Numbered from the stretch's first letter, positions 34,741 to 44,437 are shown. The stretch is 64,000 nucleotides of DNA from Bacteroidia bacterium (GCA_014378485.1 JACMNO010000013.1:44721-108720); one strand, 5' to 3'. The notes: generated by a model from the letters alone, not told the origin. Translations and numbers: made by a program.

Positions 34741-35379
34741 TTAAACTAAAAAAGGATTATTCAATCGTTCAAAGCCAATAGTAGTGGCCATACCATGACC
34801 GCTATATACTTTCATGTGATCTCCCAAAGGCATTAATTTTTCTTTAATGGATTTGATCAAAGTGTCATGATCACCCATAGGTAAATCAGATCTTCCAATG
34901 CTTCCATAAAACAAAACATCGCCTCCAATAATAAAACCATCTTCTGAATTATAAAAAGAAATACTGCCAGGGGAATGACCGGGTGTGTGTAACGTTTTTA
35001 AAACCGAATTGCCAAATGAAATCAGATCTCCTTCTTTAATAAAAGCCTTGGGCATGGGACTTTGTTCTGCAGGAATGCCATACATATTAGCTGTGTCTAA
35101 ATGTTTTTCTATGAAAGTCACATCGTCTTTATGCACTTCAGGTAATAAACTATATGTATCAAACACATATTTATTTCCATTGATATGATCAATATGAGCG
35201 TGGGTTAAAATTAACCGCTTTGGTATTAATTGATTCTGAGTTATAAAATCACTCAGTTTTTTGTTTTCGCTGGAAGTGCTGTTCCCCGGGTCCATAATAA
35301 TGCATTCTTTTGTTTCATCCCACAAAATATAGGTGTTTTCCTGAAAGGGCCCAAAGGTGAAAAAGTGTAAGTTTATCAT
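34741..35379 (-). CDS. Metallo-beta-lactamase-fold hydrolase (glyoxalase II-like)
   Basis: A 212-residue cytoplasmic hydrolase of the MBL superfamily. Metal-binding motifs are LTHAHIDHINGN (HxHxDH, about residues 59-70), TPGHSPGSISFY (His near 132), IGGDVLFYGSIGRSDLPMGD (Asp near 151) and SGHGMATTIG near the C-terminus. This fits the hydroxyacylglutathione-hydrolase-like branch; the true substrate, possibly a thioester or persulfide, cannot be told from sequence. It has the usual length for short bacterial members. Confidence 0.9.
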   Translation of the reverse strand: MINLHFFTFGPFQENTYILWDETKECIIMDPGNSTSSENKKLSDFITQNQLIPKRLILTHAHIDHINGNKYVFDTYSLLPEVHKDDVTFIEKHLDTANMYGIPAEQSPMPKAFIKEGDLISFGNSVLKTLHTPGHSPGSISFYNSEDGFIIGGDVLFYGSIGRSDLPMGDHDTLIKSIKEKLMPLGDHMKVYSGHGMATTIGFERLNNPFLV

Positions 35380-35430
35380 AGTGCGATTAATGATTTTTTT
35401 TGTTAAATTTAGGGCTTATTATTCAATTTA

Positions 35431-38400
35431 ATGAAGCGCATACTTCCTTTATTTTTCCTCCTTATATGTATTAAAACTACCTATTCCCAGTTCTATTATG
35501 GGTCACAGTTGGATTTCGGGAAAAACCGTATGCAATATCAGTCTTTTAACTGGACCTATTTTGATTTTGAACGTTTCAGGGTGTATTTATATGAAGGCGG
35601 GCAGGAAATAGCTCGCTATGCAGCTACTTCAGTTGACAGGCAATTACCGATTATGGAAAAGCGCCTCGATTACCAGTTGGATGATAAAATTGATGTGATT
35701 GTTTATAATAACCAAAATGATTTTAAACAAAGCAACATTGGCTTATCAACCGAGGATAATGGAAACATTGGTGGTGTAACCAGGATCATAGGCGATAAGA
35801 TCTTTATTTATTTTACCGGCTCTCATGCCGATCTTGACAAACAGATTCGTGCAGCATTGGCAGAATTAATGATTGATCAGATGATGTATGGTGGCAGAAC
35901 GCGGGATGTTGTTAGGAATTCTACATTATTGACTCTACCTGATTGGTTTAAAAACGGATTGATTGCTTACATTTCTGAAGGATGGAATTCTTCGATCGAT
36001 AACAGGGTTATGGATGCAATTCAGAATGACAGGTTCGCAAAATTTAACCAGCTTACAGGCAAAGAAGCCACGATGGCAGGACATGCCATGTGGTACTACA
36101 TTGCGGAGGAATACGGTGAGGCAATTATTCCGAATTTATTATATATGACCAAAGTGAGCCGTAATCCCAATAACGCTTTTTTATATGTATTAGGTTTGTC
36201 GGTTCAGAATATGACTATCGAGTTTACTAATAAAATGGCCAAGCGTTATTTTGATTATAGAGACAGCACTCGCAGGAATCCTGTGACAGAATCTATAATA
36301 ACAAAACAAAAAAAATCAAGACATTATTATCAATTAAGGGTGAGTCCGGATGGGCAAAAAATAAGTTATGCCACTAATGAGTTAGGACAGTATAAAGTTT
36401 TCGTAAATACCATTGGTGAGAAAAAAACGAAAAGGTTAATCAAATTAAATCCAAAACTTGAAAGGTTGGAAGATAATACTTATCCTTTAATTGCTTGGCA
36501 TCCAAATAATACGATCGTTTCCATGATTTACGAGCGTAAAAATGTTTTAAAACTTTTTACCTATGATACAGAAACAAAGGAAACAAATAAGCGTAATGTA
36601 ACAGGTTTTGAAAAGGTAAACGGATATTCCTTTTCACATGACGGCAAACGCATTGTAATGAGTGCTGTTAAAAAAGGGAAAGGCCAATCCGATATTTTTA
36701 TTTTTACATTAAATTCAGGTGGAATAGAGCAGATTACGAATGACTCCTGGGATGATAACAATCCGGTGTTTGTGGATAATTCAAAAGGAATTTTATTTGA
36801 ATCAAACAGAACTCATGATACCATCAAGGCTAATGAAGATGCAAAGTTGTATTTAAAATTTTCTAAGAACAACGATGTGTTTTTTTACAATGCACTTACT
36901 AAATCAACGGTATTATACAGGGTTACCAATACACCGGATGTGAATGAAACAAATCCCCAGGAATATAATAAAGGAGTAATCTCTTTTTTAAGTGATGCAA
37001 ATGGTGTGTATAACCGCTATGTCGGAGTGCTGGATAGCTCCATCGCTTTTGTAGATACAACCGAGCATTACCGTTATTTCTATAATTCTAAAGCAATTAC
37101 CAATTACCAGAAAAACATTCAAGAGCAACATATCAATGCGCGCTACACAAAATTTGCAGAAATAATTGTCGATAATTTTAAAGAAAAATTAATTGTTTCT
37201 CCTTTGGTATTGCCCGCTGATCTGAAACCAATAGAATTAAAAAATACTTGGTTTAAATCAACGCCGCGTAACAATATAGCAGATCCTGACAGGATCATAA
37301 TTACTAATCCTATAAGAAGGGATGAAGATCTTGGGCCTAAGAAAACAGACACTACTGCTAAAAAAAATGAAGGTATCGACTTTGAAAATTATGATTTAAA
37401 AGGTGAAAAAAAGAAAGACATTCCTGTAGTTACAACCCCTTCGGTTATTAATACAAACCCTAACGGACTGGCTTTAAAGAATCCACAGGAGGCACCGGTT
37501 AATTCAATTATGGAATTAAAATTTCCTATTCAACAGAATTATTACACAAGTTTTAAAACAGACATGGTTGTTTCTCAGTTGGACAACTCTTTCTTAGCTA
37601 CCAGTTATCAGCGCTTTGCAGGAGGTGGAAGCCCGGTGTATTTAAATCCAGGATTAAATGTACTATTCAAGATCGGTTTAAGCGATTTATTCGAAGACAA
37701 AAGAATTGTAGCCGGTTTCCGTATATCAGGAACACTGGATAATGAGTATTTGTTAAGTTGGGAGAACAGGATCAGAAAAGTGGACAGGCAATTAGTGCTT
37801 CACCGCCAGTCTTTTTTAAAGGTTAATGGATCAGAAGGTGTAACTAAAATTCAAACACATGATGCCCGTTATTCCTGGAAAATTCCTTTCAGTGAAGTGT
37901 CCGCCACCAAACTTTCTATCATGTATCGTAATGATAGAATGGTGTATGCTTCAGTGAGTGACGAGAGTTTACCAAAACCACATTTGTATGATAATTATGG
38001 AGGAGCCAAAGTGGAATATATATTCGATAATACTAGAAAAAGAGGATTGAATTTATACAATGGCACACGTTTTAAAATGTGGGCTGAATATTGGAGAATG
38101 GTTAAGAAAGAACAACATGATTTGTTTACATTTGGTTTTGATGTGCGTAACTATAAAAAAATTCACCGCGACTTGATTTGGGCAAACCGTTTTGCAGGTG
38201 CAACTTCATTAGGGACTGACCGTTTGATTTATTATATGGGTGGTGTAGATAACTGGTTAAACCCTCAATTTGACCGGAGTATTAATATAGTGAAACCTGA
38301 TCAATACCAGTTTCAAACGTTAGCAACCAATATGCGTGGATTTAAACAGAATATCCGAAATGGAAATAATTTTGTGGTATGGAACAGTGAAGTTCGTTGG

Positions 38401-38724
38401 CCCATATTCAAATATTTAATTAACCGCCCTATCCGTTCTGATTTTATTCAGAATTTTCAGATCATTGGTTTTGGTGATTTAGGAATGGCCTGGTATGATA
38501 AGAATCCTTACAGCGAAGAAAATGTTTTGAATAAAAATGTGTACGTAGGCAATCCTGTTACGCTGATTATCTATAATCAAAAAGAACCTATTGTTGGTGG
38601 TTATGGCTTTGGTCTGCGTTCCAGATTATTGGGTTATTTTATCCGTGTTGATTTTGCATGGGGTGTCGACGATCGTAAAGTTCAAAAAGGAATGACGTAC
38701 TTGTCCTTAACAACAGATTTCTAA
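35431..38724 (+). CDS. Large surface protein: peptidase-MA-like, TolB propeller and outer-membrane barrel
   Basis: A 1,097-residue exported protein. The signal peptide ILPLFFLLICIKTTYS is followed by a peptidase-MA-like region with no clear HExxH (RYAATSVDRQLPIMEKRL, TLLTLPDWFKNGLIAYISEG, about residues 55-200). A TolB/PD40 propeller follows (YYQLRVSPDGQKISYATNE, GYSFSHDGKRIVMSAVKKG, QITNDSWDDNNPVF, about 285-520), then a linker and a C-terminal beta-rich half resembling D15/BamA barrels (GGVDNWLNPQFDRS, GFGLRSRLLGYFIRVDFAWG). The final residues SLTTDF end in Phe as barrels do. The role is unknown. It is followed 4 bases later by the TauE-like gene. Confidence 0.8.
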   Translation: MKRILPLFFLLICIKTTYSQFYYGSQLDFGKNRMQYQSFNWTYFDFERFRVYLYEGGQEIARYAATSVDRQLPIMEKRLDYQLDDKIDVIVYNNQNDFKQSNIGLSTEDNGNIGGVTRIIGDKIFIYFTGSHADLDKQIRAALAELMIDQMMYGGRTRDVVRNSTLLTLPDWFKNGLIAYISEGWNSSIDNRVMDAIQNDRFAKFNQLTGKEATMAGHAMWYYIAEEYGEAIIPNLLYMTKVSRNPNNAFLYVLGLSVQNMTIEFTNKMAKRYFDYRDSTRRNPVTESIITKQKKSRHYYQLRVSPDGQKISYATNELGQYKVFVNTIGEKKTKRLIKLNPKLERLEDNTYPLIAWHPNNTIVSMIYERKNVLKLFTYDTETKETNKRNVTGFEKVNGYSFSHDGKRIVMSAVKKGKGQSDIFIFTLNSGGIEQITNDSWDDNNPVFVDNSKGILFESNRTHDTIKANEDAKLYLKFSKNNDVFFYNALTKSTVLYRVTNTPDVNETNPQEYNKGVISFLSDANGVYNRYVGVLDSSIAFVDTTEHYRYFYNSKAITNYQKNIQEQHINARYTKFAEIIVDNFKEKLIVSPLVLPADLKPIELKNTWFKSTPRNNIADPDRIIITNPIRRDEDLGPKKTDTTAKKNEGIDFENYDLKGEKKKDIPVVTTPSVINTNPNGLALKNPQEAPVNSIMELKFPIQQNYYTSFKTDMVVSQLDNSFLATSYQRFAGGGSPVYLNPGLNVLFKIGLSDLFEDKRIVAGFRISGTLDNEYLLSWENRIRKVDRQLVLHRQSFLKVNGSEGVTKIQTHDARYSWKIPFSEVSATKLSIMYRNDRMVYASVSDESLPKPHLYDNYGGAKVEYIFDNTRKRGLNLYNGTRFKMWAEYWRMVKKEQHDLFTFGFDVRNYKKIHRDLIWANRFAGATSLGTDRLIYYMGGVDNWLNPQFDRSINIVKPDQYQFQTLATNMRGFKQNIRNGNNFVVWNSEVRWPIFKYLINRPIRSDFIQNFQIIGFGDLGMAWYDKNPYSEENVLNKNVYVGNPVTLIIYNQKEPIVGGYGFGLRSRLLGYFIRVDFAWGVDDRKVQKGMTYLSLTTDF

Positions 38725-38728
38725 TAGG

Positions 38729-39115
38729 ATGCAAACAAAAAAACCAATGACATTAAACATACTTTTTATTTTATTGGCTGTGGGATTAGCAGCAGGTTTT
38801 TTGAGTGGAATGGTTGGGATTGGAGGTGGGATCATTATTGTGCCGGTGTTAGTTTACTTTTTAGGATTTTCGCAGCATCAGGCACAGGGCACCACGTTGT
38901 TCATGTTTTTATTGCCTATAGGAATTTTAGGAGTAATGAATTATCACAAGGCGGGATATGTAGATTTTAAAACCGGTTTAATTATATGCTCCACGTTTGT
39001 TTTCGGAAGTTATTTCGGTAGTAAGCTATCCATTTCTTTGGATCAAAAAACGGTGAAGCAGATCTTTGGCGCCATCATTATTATTTTAGGGGCTAAGATG
39101 TTGTTCTGGAAATAA
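38729..39115 (+). CDS. Half-size TauE/SafE-family membrane protein
   Basis: A 128-residue membrane protein with four hydrophobic segments. The family motif GFLSGMVGIGGGIIIVPVLV lies at residues 22-41 and LDQKTVKQIFGAIIIILGAK near the end. TauE/SafE proteins usually have about 250 residues and two such halves; this is one half, so it would have to dimerise. I believe half-size members occur in Bacteroidota, so it need not be broken. The substrate (sulfite or another organosulfur anion) is not determined. Confidence 0.85.
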   Translation: MQTKKPMTLNILFILLAVGLAAGFLSGMVGIGGGIIIVPVLVYFLGFSQHQAQGTTLFMFLLPIGILGVMNYHKAGYVDFKTGLIICSTFVFGSYFGSKLSISLDQKTVKQIFGAIIIILGAKMLFWK

Positions 39116-39273
39116 AAATTTGTTAGTCAAAGGTTCTAAATATCGATTAACACATTACAAAGATATGCGGAAAATTTATCAGGTTAAATACAAACGACGC
39201 TTTTAAGTTTTAGCCTAACTAAATATAATTTATGTTATCGATGTAATTTGTCTACTGTTGGATTTAAAACATT

Positions 39274-39888
39274 TCAATAAATCTTATAAATAAGGCCAAT
39301 GCTCGCCAAATTTGTTTTATATCCTAAACACCCTTCAAAATAGACCCCAAAATCTTTGTAAAAATAATAACGGATTGTTGCTGTGATACCAAAGGCAGGT
39401 AGAATTGTTGATCTGTCAGAAACAGGTGTAATATCTTTTCCATTTACGGTTTTGGAATGATAATATTTAATTCTTACCCCAACTAAAATTCCACTACACA
39501 TGTCTAAATTTTTTCTTACAAAGAATGAATTATGATGCGTTGCTCTAATGGCAATAAGTGAGTTCGACCAAACATTTTCTTTACGACTATTTTGTGCATC
39601 TACATATTCTCGATTAGCGACCCAACTTGATAAATAAGGCCCTAGACCCCAGTATGCATTACTTGCATAAGGATAAATGCAGCGATCGACACCTATAGAT
39701 ATGAATGGCAATCGTTTATAATTTGTAGTTTCTTGTTTAAACTTATAGGTATCAAAGTGTCTTGATAAAGCTCCTGAACCAATATATAAAACAGTAACGC
39801 CTTTTCCAAATGACTGATGCGGTAATGTTACTGTTTGCGAATAACAAAAATGAGCAGTAAATAAAATAACACAAATATATTTTTTCAT
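39274..39888 (-). CDS. Small exported beta-rich protein, likely outer membrane
   Basis: A 204-residue protein with a signal peptide (KYICVILFTAHFCYSQ) and alternating strands (VTVLYIGSGALSRHF, WGLGPYLSSWV, YYFYKDFGVYFEGCLG) ending GLIYKIY, consistent with a small outer-membrane barrel. No domain was recognised. It is the last gene of the AT-rich operon headed by the ABC-HlyD fusion, 10 bases after its neighbour. Base composition is markedly AT-rich. Confidence 0.6.
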   Translation of the reverse strand: MKKYICVILFTAHFCYSQTVTLPHQSFGKGVTVLYIGSGALSRHFDTYKFKQETTNYKRLPFISIGVDRCIYPYASNAYWGLGPYLSSWVANREYVDAQNSRKENVWSNSLIAIRATHHNSFFVRKNLDMCSGILVGVRIKYYHSKTVNGKDITPVSDRSTILPAFGITATIRYYFYKDFGVYFEGCLGYKTNLASIGLIYKIY

Positions 39889-39898
39889 TACTTGATTT

Positions 39899-40483
39899 TT
39901 AATTTGTAATCCAATGTTCCAGTCCTACTTTAAATTGATTAATATAACCTCTAAAAATGGAAACTGTTATTTTCTTATTTAAATGATGCTTTTTTTTATC
40001 TATTTTAAACTCTTTAGGGAAAAATCCAAATTGCAAGTTAGCGTTTACTCTATCAAAATAATCCTGTTCATTACTACTATACAACATACCCTCTTTTGAT
40101 ATTTCAAATAAAGTTAACTCTATACTGTGAGCACTGGATATTCCATTAAACAATATTACACCATTAACCATCACTGCCTTTGCATTATGGTGAGTTAAAT
40201 CCAATAGATTAACTGTATTCAAATAGCCTTTAAAAATTAATTTAGTGTCATCCAAGTCGTCTAACCATTCATCTAATGTATCATTCCCGATTTTAAATTT
40301 GACAAAATCAATAACAATAATTAATTCATGGTTTTCAGGATTGTAAAAAATAACAGAGCTACTATTTAATGAAAAGTATTGCTGGTCATGGTAATGTGTA
40401 TTTACATAAGTTTTCGAAAATTGTATATTCTGAGCATCACTCCTATAACAAATCAGAAACAAAAATATTATTAAATATTTCAT
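39899..40483 (-). CDS. Small exported protein, possibly YceI-like
   Basis: A 194-residue protein with a signal peptide (MKYLIIFLFLICYRSDAQ). The middle part (LIFKGYLNTVNLLDLTHHNA, VNGVILFNGISSAHSIELTL) resembles the lipid-binding beta-barrel YceI family in layout, a barrel strand followed by a G-x-I-x-NG-x-S turn. The similarity is weak and I give it as a suggestion only. It sits 1 base from the preceding gene in the operon, so it is probably translated with it. Confidence 0.5.
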   Translation of the reverse strand: MKYLIIFLFLICYRSDAQNIQFSKTYVNTHYHDQQYFSLNSSSVIFYNPENHELIIVIDFVKFKIGNDTLDEWLDDLDDTKLIFKGYLNTVNLLDLTHHNAKAVMVNGVILFNGISSAHSIELTLFEISKEGMLYSSNEQDYFDRVNANLQFGFFPKEFKIDKKKHHLNKKITVSIFRGYINQFKVGLEHWITN

Positions 40484-40484
40484 T

Positions 40485-40784
40485 TTATATAGCCTTTATA
40501 TTTTTTCTTAGTAATGCGCCAAACTCTTCATTAATATGACTTACCGGTGTGGCATAAATAATCATATTTTTACTAAAAAACTTCTTTTCAATGTCCCTTT
40601 CAATAGTGCTATACAATAAAGCTTTTGTAATAAAGAACAGATGAATCGTTTTCTTTTGACCCGTAATAGTTATGATTTTGTTTGTATCAATATGTGTTTG
40701 TAACGCGTATTTTTGCTTAATAATATAAAGAGATATACTTCCAGCTTTTTTTTCATCATTTAAAATGATGTTAAATATTATCAT
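40485..40784 (-). CDS. Small protein of unknown function
   Basis: A 99-residue protein without a signal peptide or membrane segment. It has alternating strands and helices (MIIFNIILND, IITITGQKKTIHLFFITKA, MIIYATPVSHINEEFGALLR), which would suit a small ferredoxin-like fold such as PII or CutA, but I recognise no family. Its ATG overlaps the end of tolC (ATGA type, 4 bases), so it is translationally coupled to the efflux genes and probably belongs to their function. Confidence 0.6.
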   Translation of the reverse strand: MIIFNIILNDEKKAGSISLYIIKQKYALQTHIDTNKIITITGQKKTIHLFFITKALLYSTIERDIEKKFFSKNMIIYATPVSHINEEFGALLRKNIKAI

Positions 40785-42175
40785 AGTTTATAGTTTAGAC
40801 TTCCGTTTAAATAAATAATATTGAGCACTGTTTTTATAAATTTTAATTTATATTCTGTTAGTTTTAATTCAGATTCAAGCCATTTATTTTCTCTCGTGTT
40901 CATCATAAACAAAGAGCTTTCTCCATTCGAAAATTTTAGTTTTTCCGCTTCAACAAGTTGTTTACTATAGTTGGCGGAGCGTTCTGCATTTTGAAGCTGA
41001 GCTGATAAAATACTTATTGTTTGTTTTAAAGTATTAATTTTAAAATTTAAATCGTTTGTTTTATTCGAAAGCTCTAAATTATTATTTTGAGAAATAATTT
41101 TTGACATTTTGTATTCATTAGCAGGGTTTCTCAATAACAGAGGAAAGGTCAAATTTACACCCCATTTATAATTGTTGTTAGAAAACATTGAATTCAATAC
41201 AGAACTGTTGCTAGATAGTACATTGTATTTTACATTTAAAACTGGTTTTATCATTTCTTTTTTTAATCTATTTTCTATTTCTAAAACTTTTTGTAAAGAA
41301 TTATATTTTGAAATTACCGGATTAGTCACAGGGTTTTGATATAAACTTTCAACTAGTATGATTTTAGCTTTATTAAAATAATAATCGAGGCTATCAAGTG
41401 GTTCAAAATTATTAGTAAAACCTGCCGGACCGTTGTTCTGCCAATTAAATGCAGAAAGATCATTTGCGCTTTTTTGATTGTCAATTAAAGCATTCTGTAA
41501 ATCCAATAATCGTGTTTGATAGAAAATGGCGGCTTCAATAGTATCTACCGCAGCTTTTTCTCCAATATTGGCAAGTGCTTCTATACCTGTAAGCCTTTGC
41601 CTGGCCGCTTCCATAAAATAATTATTTAACGCTATTTGTTTTGCATTAAATAACCACTCAAAATAACGTTGTGAAGATTCGAAGAGTAAATTATTGAGTT
41701 GTACTTGTTTTTCAGCATCGTAATAATTAAGATACTCTTTTGACTTTAAGACTTCTGCTCTTCGCTTATCGATTAATAAACCTTGTAAAACGCCAACTTC
41801 TAAACCTAGATATGGCAGCCCATTTTGTGGCGTATAGAGTTCAGGATTAATGTTTGTTCCTGTACCATAATCATAACCAAATTTTAAGTATTGAGAGGTA
41901 AATAGTGGTTGTTTAACTTCAGCATTTAAAGTGGTATAATAGTTATTTCCATAAAACTGTTTTTGATCGTAGTTTCCACTTATTAATGGATCGTAATTTC
42001 CACGGGCTGCTTTATATTGCAGCTTTCCATATTTTTTTTCATTTTCTGCCCTTTGTGCTAAAGGATTATTTTGCAATACGTTATTAATAAAATCATTGTA
42101 GCTTAACTTAATGCCGTTTTGACTTTTGCTTGACAGTGAGAATATGAGAAATATAAAAGCAAACGATAATTTCAT
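40781..42175 (-). CDS. TolC-family outer-membrane efflux protein
   Basis: Outer-membrane channel of a tripartite exporter. The 464-residue product has a signal peptide (SFAFIFLIFSLSSKSQ) and the TolC layout of two structural repeats with long helices. The N-terminal repeat has LSYNDFINNVLQNNPLAQRA; the C-terminal repeat has LRNPANEYKMSKIISQNNNL and ANYSKQLVEAEKLKFSNGES. It starts 10 bases after the ABC-HlyD fusion, so together they form an export pathway from inner to outer membrane. Confidence 0.9.
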   Translation of the reverse strand: MKLSFAFIFLIFSLSSKSQNGIKLSYNDFINNVLQNNPLAQRAENEKKYGKLQYKAARGNYDPLISGNYDQKQFYGNNYYTTLNAEVKQPLFTSQYLKFGYDYGTGTNINPELYTPQNGLPYLGLEVGVLQGLLIDKRRAEVLKSKEYLNYYDAEKQVQLNNLLFESSQRYFEWLFNAKQIALNNYFMEAARQRLTGIEALANIGEKAAVDTIEAAIFYQTRLLDLQNALIDNQKSANDLSAFNWQNNGPAGFTNNFEPLDSLDYYFNKAKIILVESLYQNPVTNPVISKYNSLQKVLEIENRLKKEMIKPVLNVKYNVLSSNSSVLNSMFSNNNYKWGVNLTFPLLLRNPANEYKMSKIISQNNNLELSNKTNDLNFKINTLKQTISILSAQLQNAERSANYSKQLVEAEKLKFSNGESSLFMMNTRENKWLESELKLTEYKLKFIKTVLNIIYLNGSLNYKL

Positions 42176-42185
42176 AATAATATTA

Positions 42186-44423
42186 TTATTTATTTTTACT
42201 CGAATCTAAATTCACATAAAATTCAGGCGGAAAGCCGTTTGCTTTTCTCCATAGCTCATAAAATAGCGGCACATTTTTTAAAAGAGCAAAGCCTTCAACG
42301 CCACTTCCAATTTGTATTGCTTCCGGCCATGCTTTTCCGCTATTTTTTGCTAAAATCCTAAATTTTCCATTATCAGATAAAACTTTATCAAATGCAACAA
42401 TTTCTGATGTGTAAGTACCGTAACTTATACCTGGCCAACCTGAAAAAACAAAAGCAGGCCAGCCGTCAAATTGAAGTTGAACTTTCTGGCCAACTTGAAT
42501 AAGAGGCAAATCAATAGGATTAATATATAGTTCAACCACCTGTTCGCTATGTAAAGGTACAATGTTGCATAAAGAAGCTCCTTCTTTAATAATTTCTCCG
42601 ATACCCTGAATATTAGTTTTTGTAATGTAACCATTCTGAGGCGCCAAAACATAATAAAAACCTTTTCGTAAAGTATAATTTGCCAGCTGGTTTTGTAATT
42701 TTGTCAGTGCCCCCTCACCCTCATATAATAATGATAAAACAGAAAACTTATCTGATTCAGCCTTCATTAGTTTTTCTTGATATTCCTGTTGTATTGAATT
42801 TAAATCTATTTCCGAATTTAGAAATTCATTCTTTGTAGACATAAATTTGTTGTCAGCGGAAGTTTTTTTGGCAAGCGCTTCCTGAACTTTTATTCTTCGA
42901 TTTTCTAAATCTGTTTTAGATATTACACCTTTACCAAATAATTCTTCGTAACGTTTTAACTGTTCCTCTGCTACTTTAAAATTATTTGATGATGTGTGAG
43001 ATTCAATGCTATCTGTAGAGATTTTAATTTTAGCTTGTACAATTTTATTTCGGGCTTGTTCAATTTTTAAACTCAAGGATTTATTTAAAGCATTGATTTG
43101 CGAATTTACTGCGTTAATTTTATCTTCATAAGACTCTAATGTTGTTTCTTTTGAATCTATTATCTGTTCGGAACGGTTAATCAATTGAGGATCCATATAT
43201 TCATCTTTTATCTCCGAAATAAAAGCGATGGTATCGTTTTTATCTACCAAATCACCATCCATGATATACCACATTTCTATTCTGCCTGCTATTCTAGAAG
43301 TAATTGTTTGTGGTCTATTCTCTGGGTTTAGCGTTGTTACTTTGCCATTTGATTGAATATTTTGTGTCCATGGCAAAAACAAAATTATCACTGCAGTTAA
43401 AATTAAACTATACAAAGAGTATCTTATTACTCTAGAATATCGATGATTATAAGCTTGTGATTGACTTTGTAATTTTTTACTTTGGGTATCAAGTAAAGAA
43501 TATTGTGGTTGGTGGTTAAATACTTCTTCAATTTTGTATAGTGAAGTTATTATATCATAGCAAACACTTAAACTGCCAACTAACTTCTCTATAGAATTAA
43601 TAACCAAAAGTATAATAATCTCCGATGCTATAAATTGTCCAATATTTAAATCACCTCGTAAAACTAAGTAGGCACCAAAAAACAACAAAACACTTATAAA
43701 TAAAACTTTAAAAATAATAATTCCCTTAAATTGAGTCTCTAATACACTATAATGGTGTTTTCGATTATCAAAATATTGACCTAGTCTTTTTTCCGTTCCC
43801 GAATTTAAATCACTCTCGATATCATTTTTCAAAGCATACTTCTGAAACCATTCCAAGAGTTTATATTTTTGGTTGGACGTTTCTATGTTTGTATCAATAC
43901 CCTTTTTGCCGTAATAACTAACTATAAAATAAAATATACCCCCTAATAAAATGACAAATACTAAAAACCATGAACTATATATTGGTAGAATTAATAAACC
44001 AAAAATTATACTGATAACTGAAAACGATAAATCTAATAGTATCTTACTAATTCCCTTTTGCAGTGTTACTACTTCTAAATATTTATTTATTTTAGGTAAG
44101 ATTTCAATTGAAGGTGTTGAATCCAATAAAAAATTATTTATTCTCGAAGTCAAATCGCCAAATATTTTTTGATGGAGTGTTTCATTTATTCGCATTTGCC
44201 ATAACTGAAAAAACCCGATAAACACAGTTATAATTATAACAATACAACTTAATAAAATAAGGGAAGCAGAAAAACTTCCTGCCATTATATAAGTAATAAT
44301 ACCTTGAATCCCCATTGGGATAGAAATATATAGGACTGCTTGTAAAAGAGCTAACACATATATTTTATTGATTATAGCTCTTTCGTTATGAAGCCACCTA
44401 AATAATAATTTTGCTTTGTTCAC
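42186..44423 (-). CDS. Fusion of an ABC-exporter transmembrane domain (no ATPase) with an HlyD-type adaptor
   Basis: A single 745-residue ORF. Residues 1 to about 310 form a type I exporter transmembrane domain: six hydrophobic helices (VLYISIPMGIQGIITYIM, FLVFVILLGGIFYFIVSYYG) and FIASEIIILLVINSIEKLVG at its end. The nucleotide-binding domain that should follow is absent; there is no Walker A GxxGxGK and no LSGGQ. After a linker of about 25 residues comes an HlyD-type adaptor: membrane helix VIRYSLYSLILTAVIILFLPW, lipoyl-like RPQTITSRIAGRIEMWYIMD, a long coiled coil (about 410-590), a second lipoyl half YVLAPQNGYITKTNIQGIGE, and a C-terminal beta-barrel ending LWRKANGFPPEFY. Relatives I know are two separate genes, an ABC protein and an adaptor. 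The ATG lies 8 bases from the predicted start site. Confidence 0.88.
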   Translation of the reverse strand: MNKAKLLFRWLHNERAIINKIYVLALLQAVLYISIPMGIQGIITYIMAGSFSASLILLSCIVIIITVFIGFFQLWQMRINETLHQKIFGDLTSRINNFLLDSTPSIEILPKINKYLEVVTLQKGISKILLDLSFSVISIIFGLLILPIYSSWFLVFVILLGGIFYFIVSYYGKKGIDTNIETSNQKYKLLEWFQKYALKNDIESDLNSGTEKRLGQYFDNRKHHYSVLETQFKGIIIFKVLFISVLLFFGAYLVLRGDLNIGQFIASEIIILLVINSIEKLVGSLSVCYDIITSLYKIEEVFNHQPQYSLLDTQSKKLQSQSQAYNHRYSRVIRYSLYSLILTAVIILFLPWTQNIQSNGKVTTLNPENRPQTITSRIAGRIEMWYIMDGDLVDKNDTIAFISEIKDEYMDPQLINRSEQIIDSKETTLESYEDKINAVNSQINALNKSLSLKIEQARNKIVQAKIKISTDSIESHTSSNNFKVAEEQLKRYEELFGKGVISKTDLENRRIKVQEALAKKTSADNKFMSTKNEFLNSEIDLNSIQQEYQEKLMKAESDKFSVLSLLYEGEGALTKLQNQLANYTLRKGFYYVLAPQNGYITKTNIQGIGEIIKEGASLCNIVPLHSEQVVELYINPIDLPLIQVGQKVQLQFDGWPAFVFSGWPGISYGTYTSEIVAFDKVLSDNGKFRILAKNSGKAWPEAIQIGSGVEGFALLKNVPLFYELWRKANGFPPEFYVNLDSSKNK

Positions 44424-44437
44424 AGTAATAATTTCCG

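Noticed and set aside
38729-39115. TauE-like gene as a truncated pseudogene
   Set aside because: The half-size protein has a proper start and stop, four complete helices and intact motifs, and half-size members are believed to exist, so I keep it as a gene.
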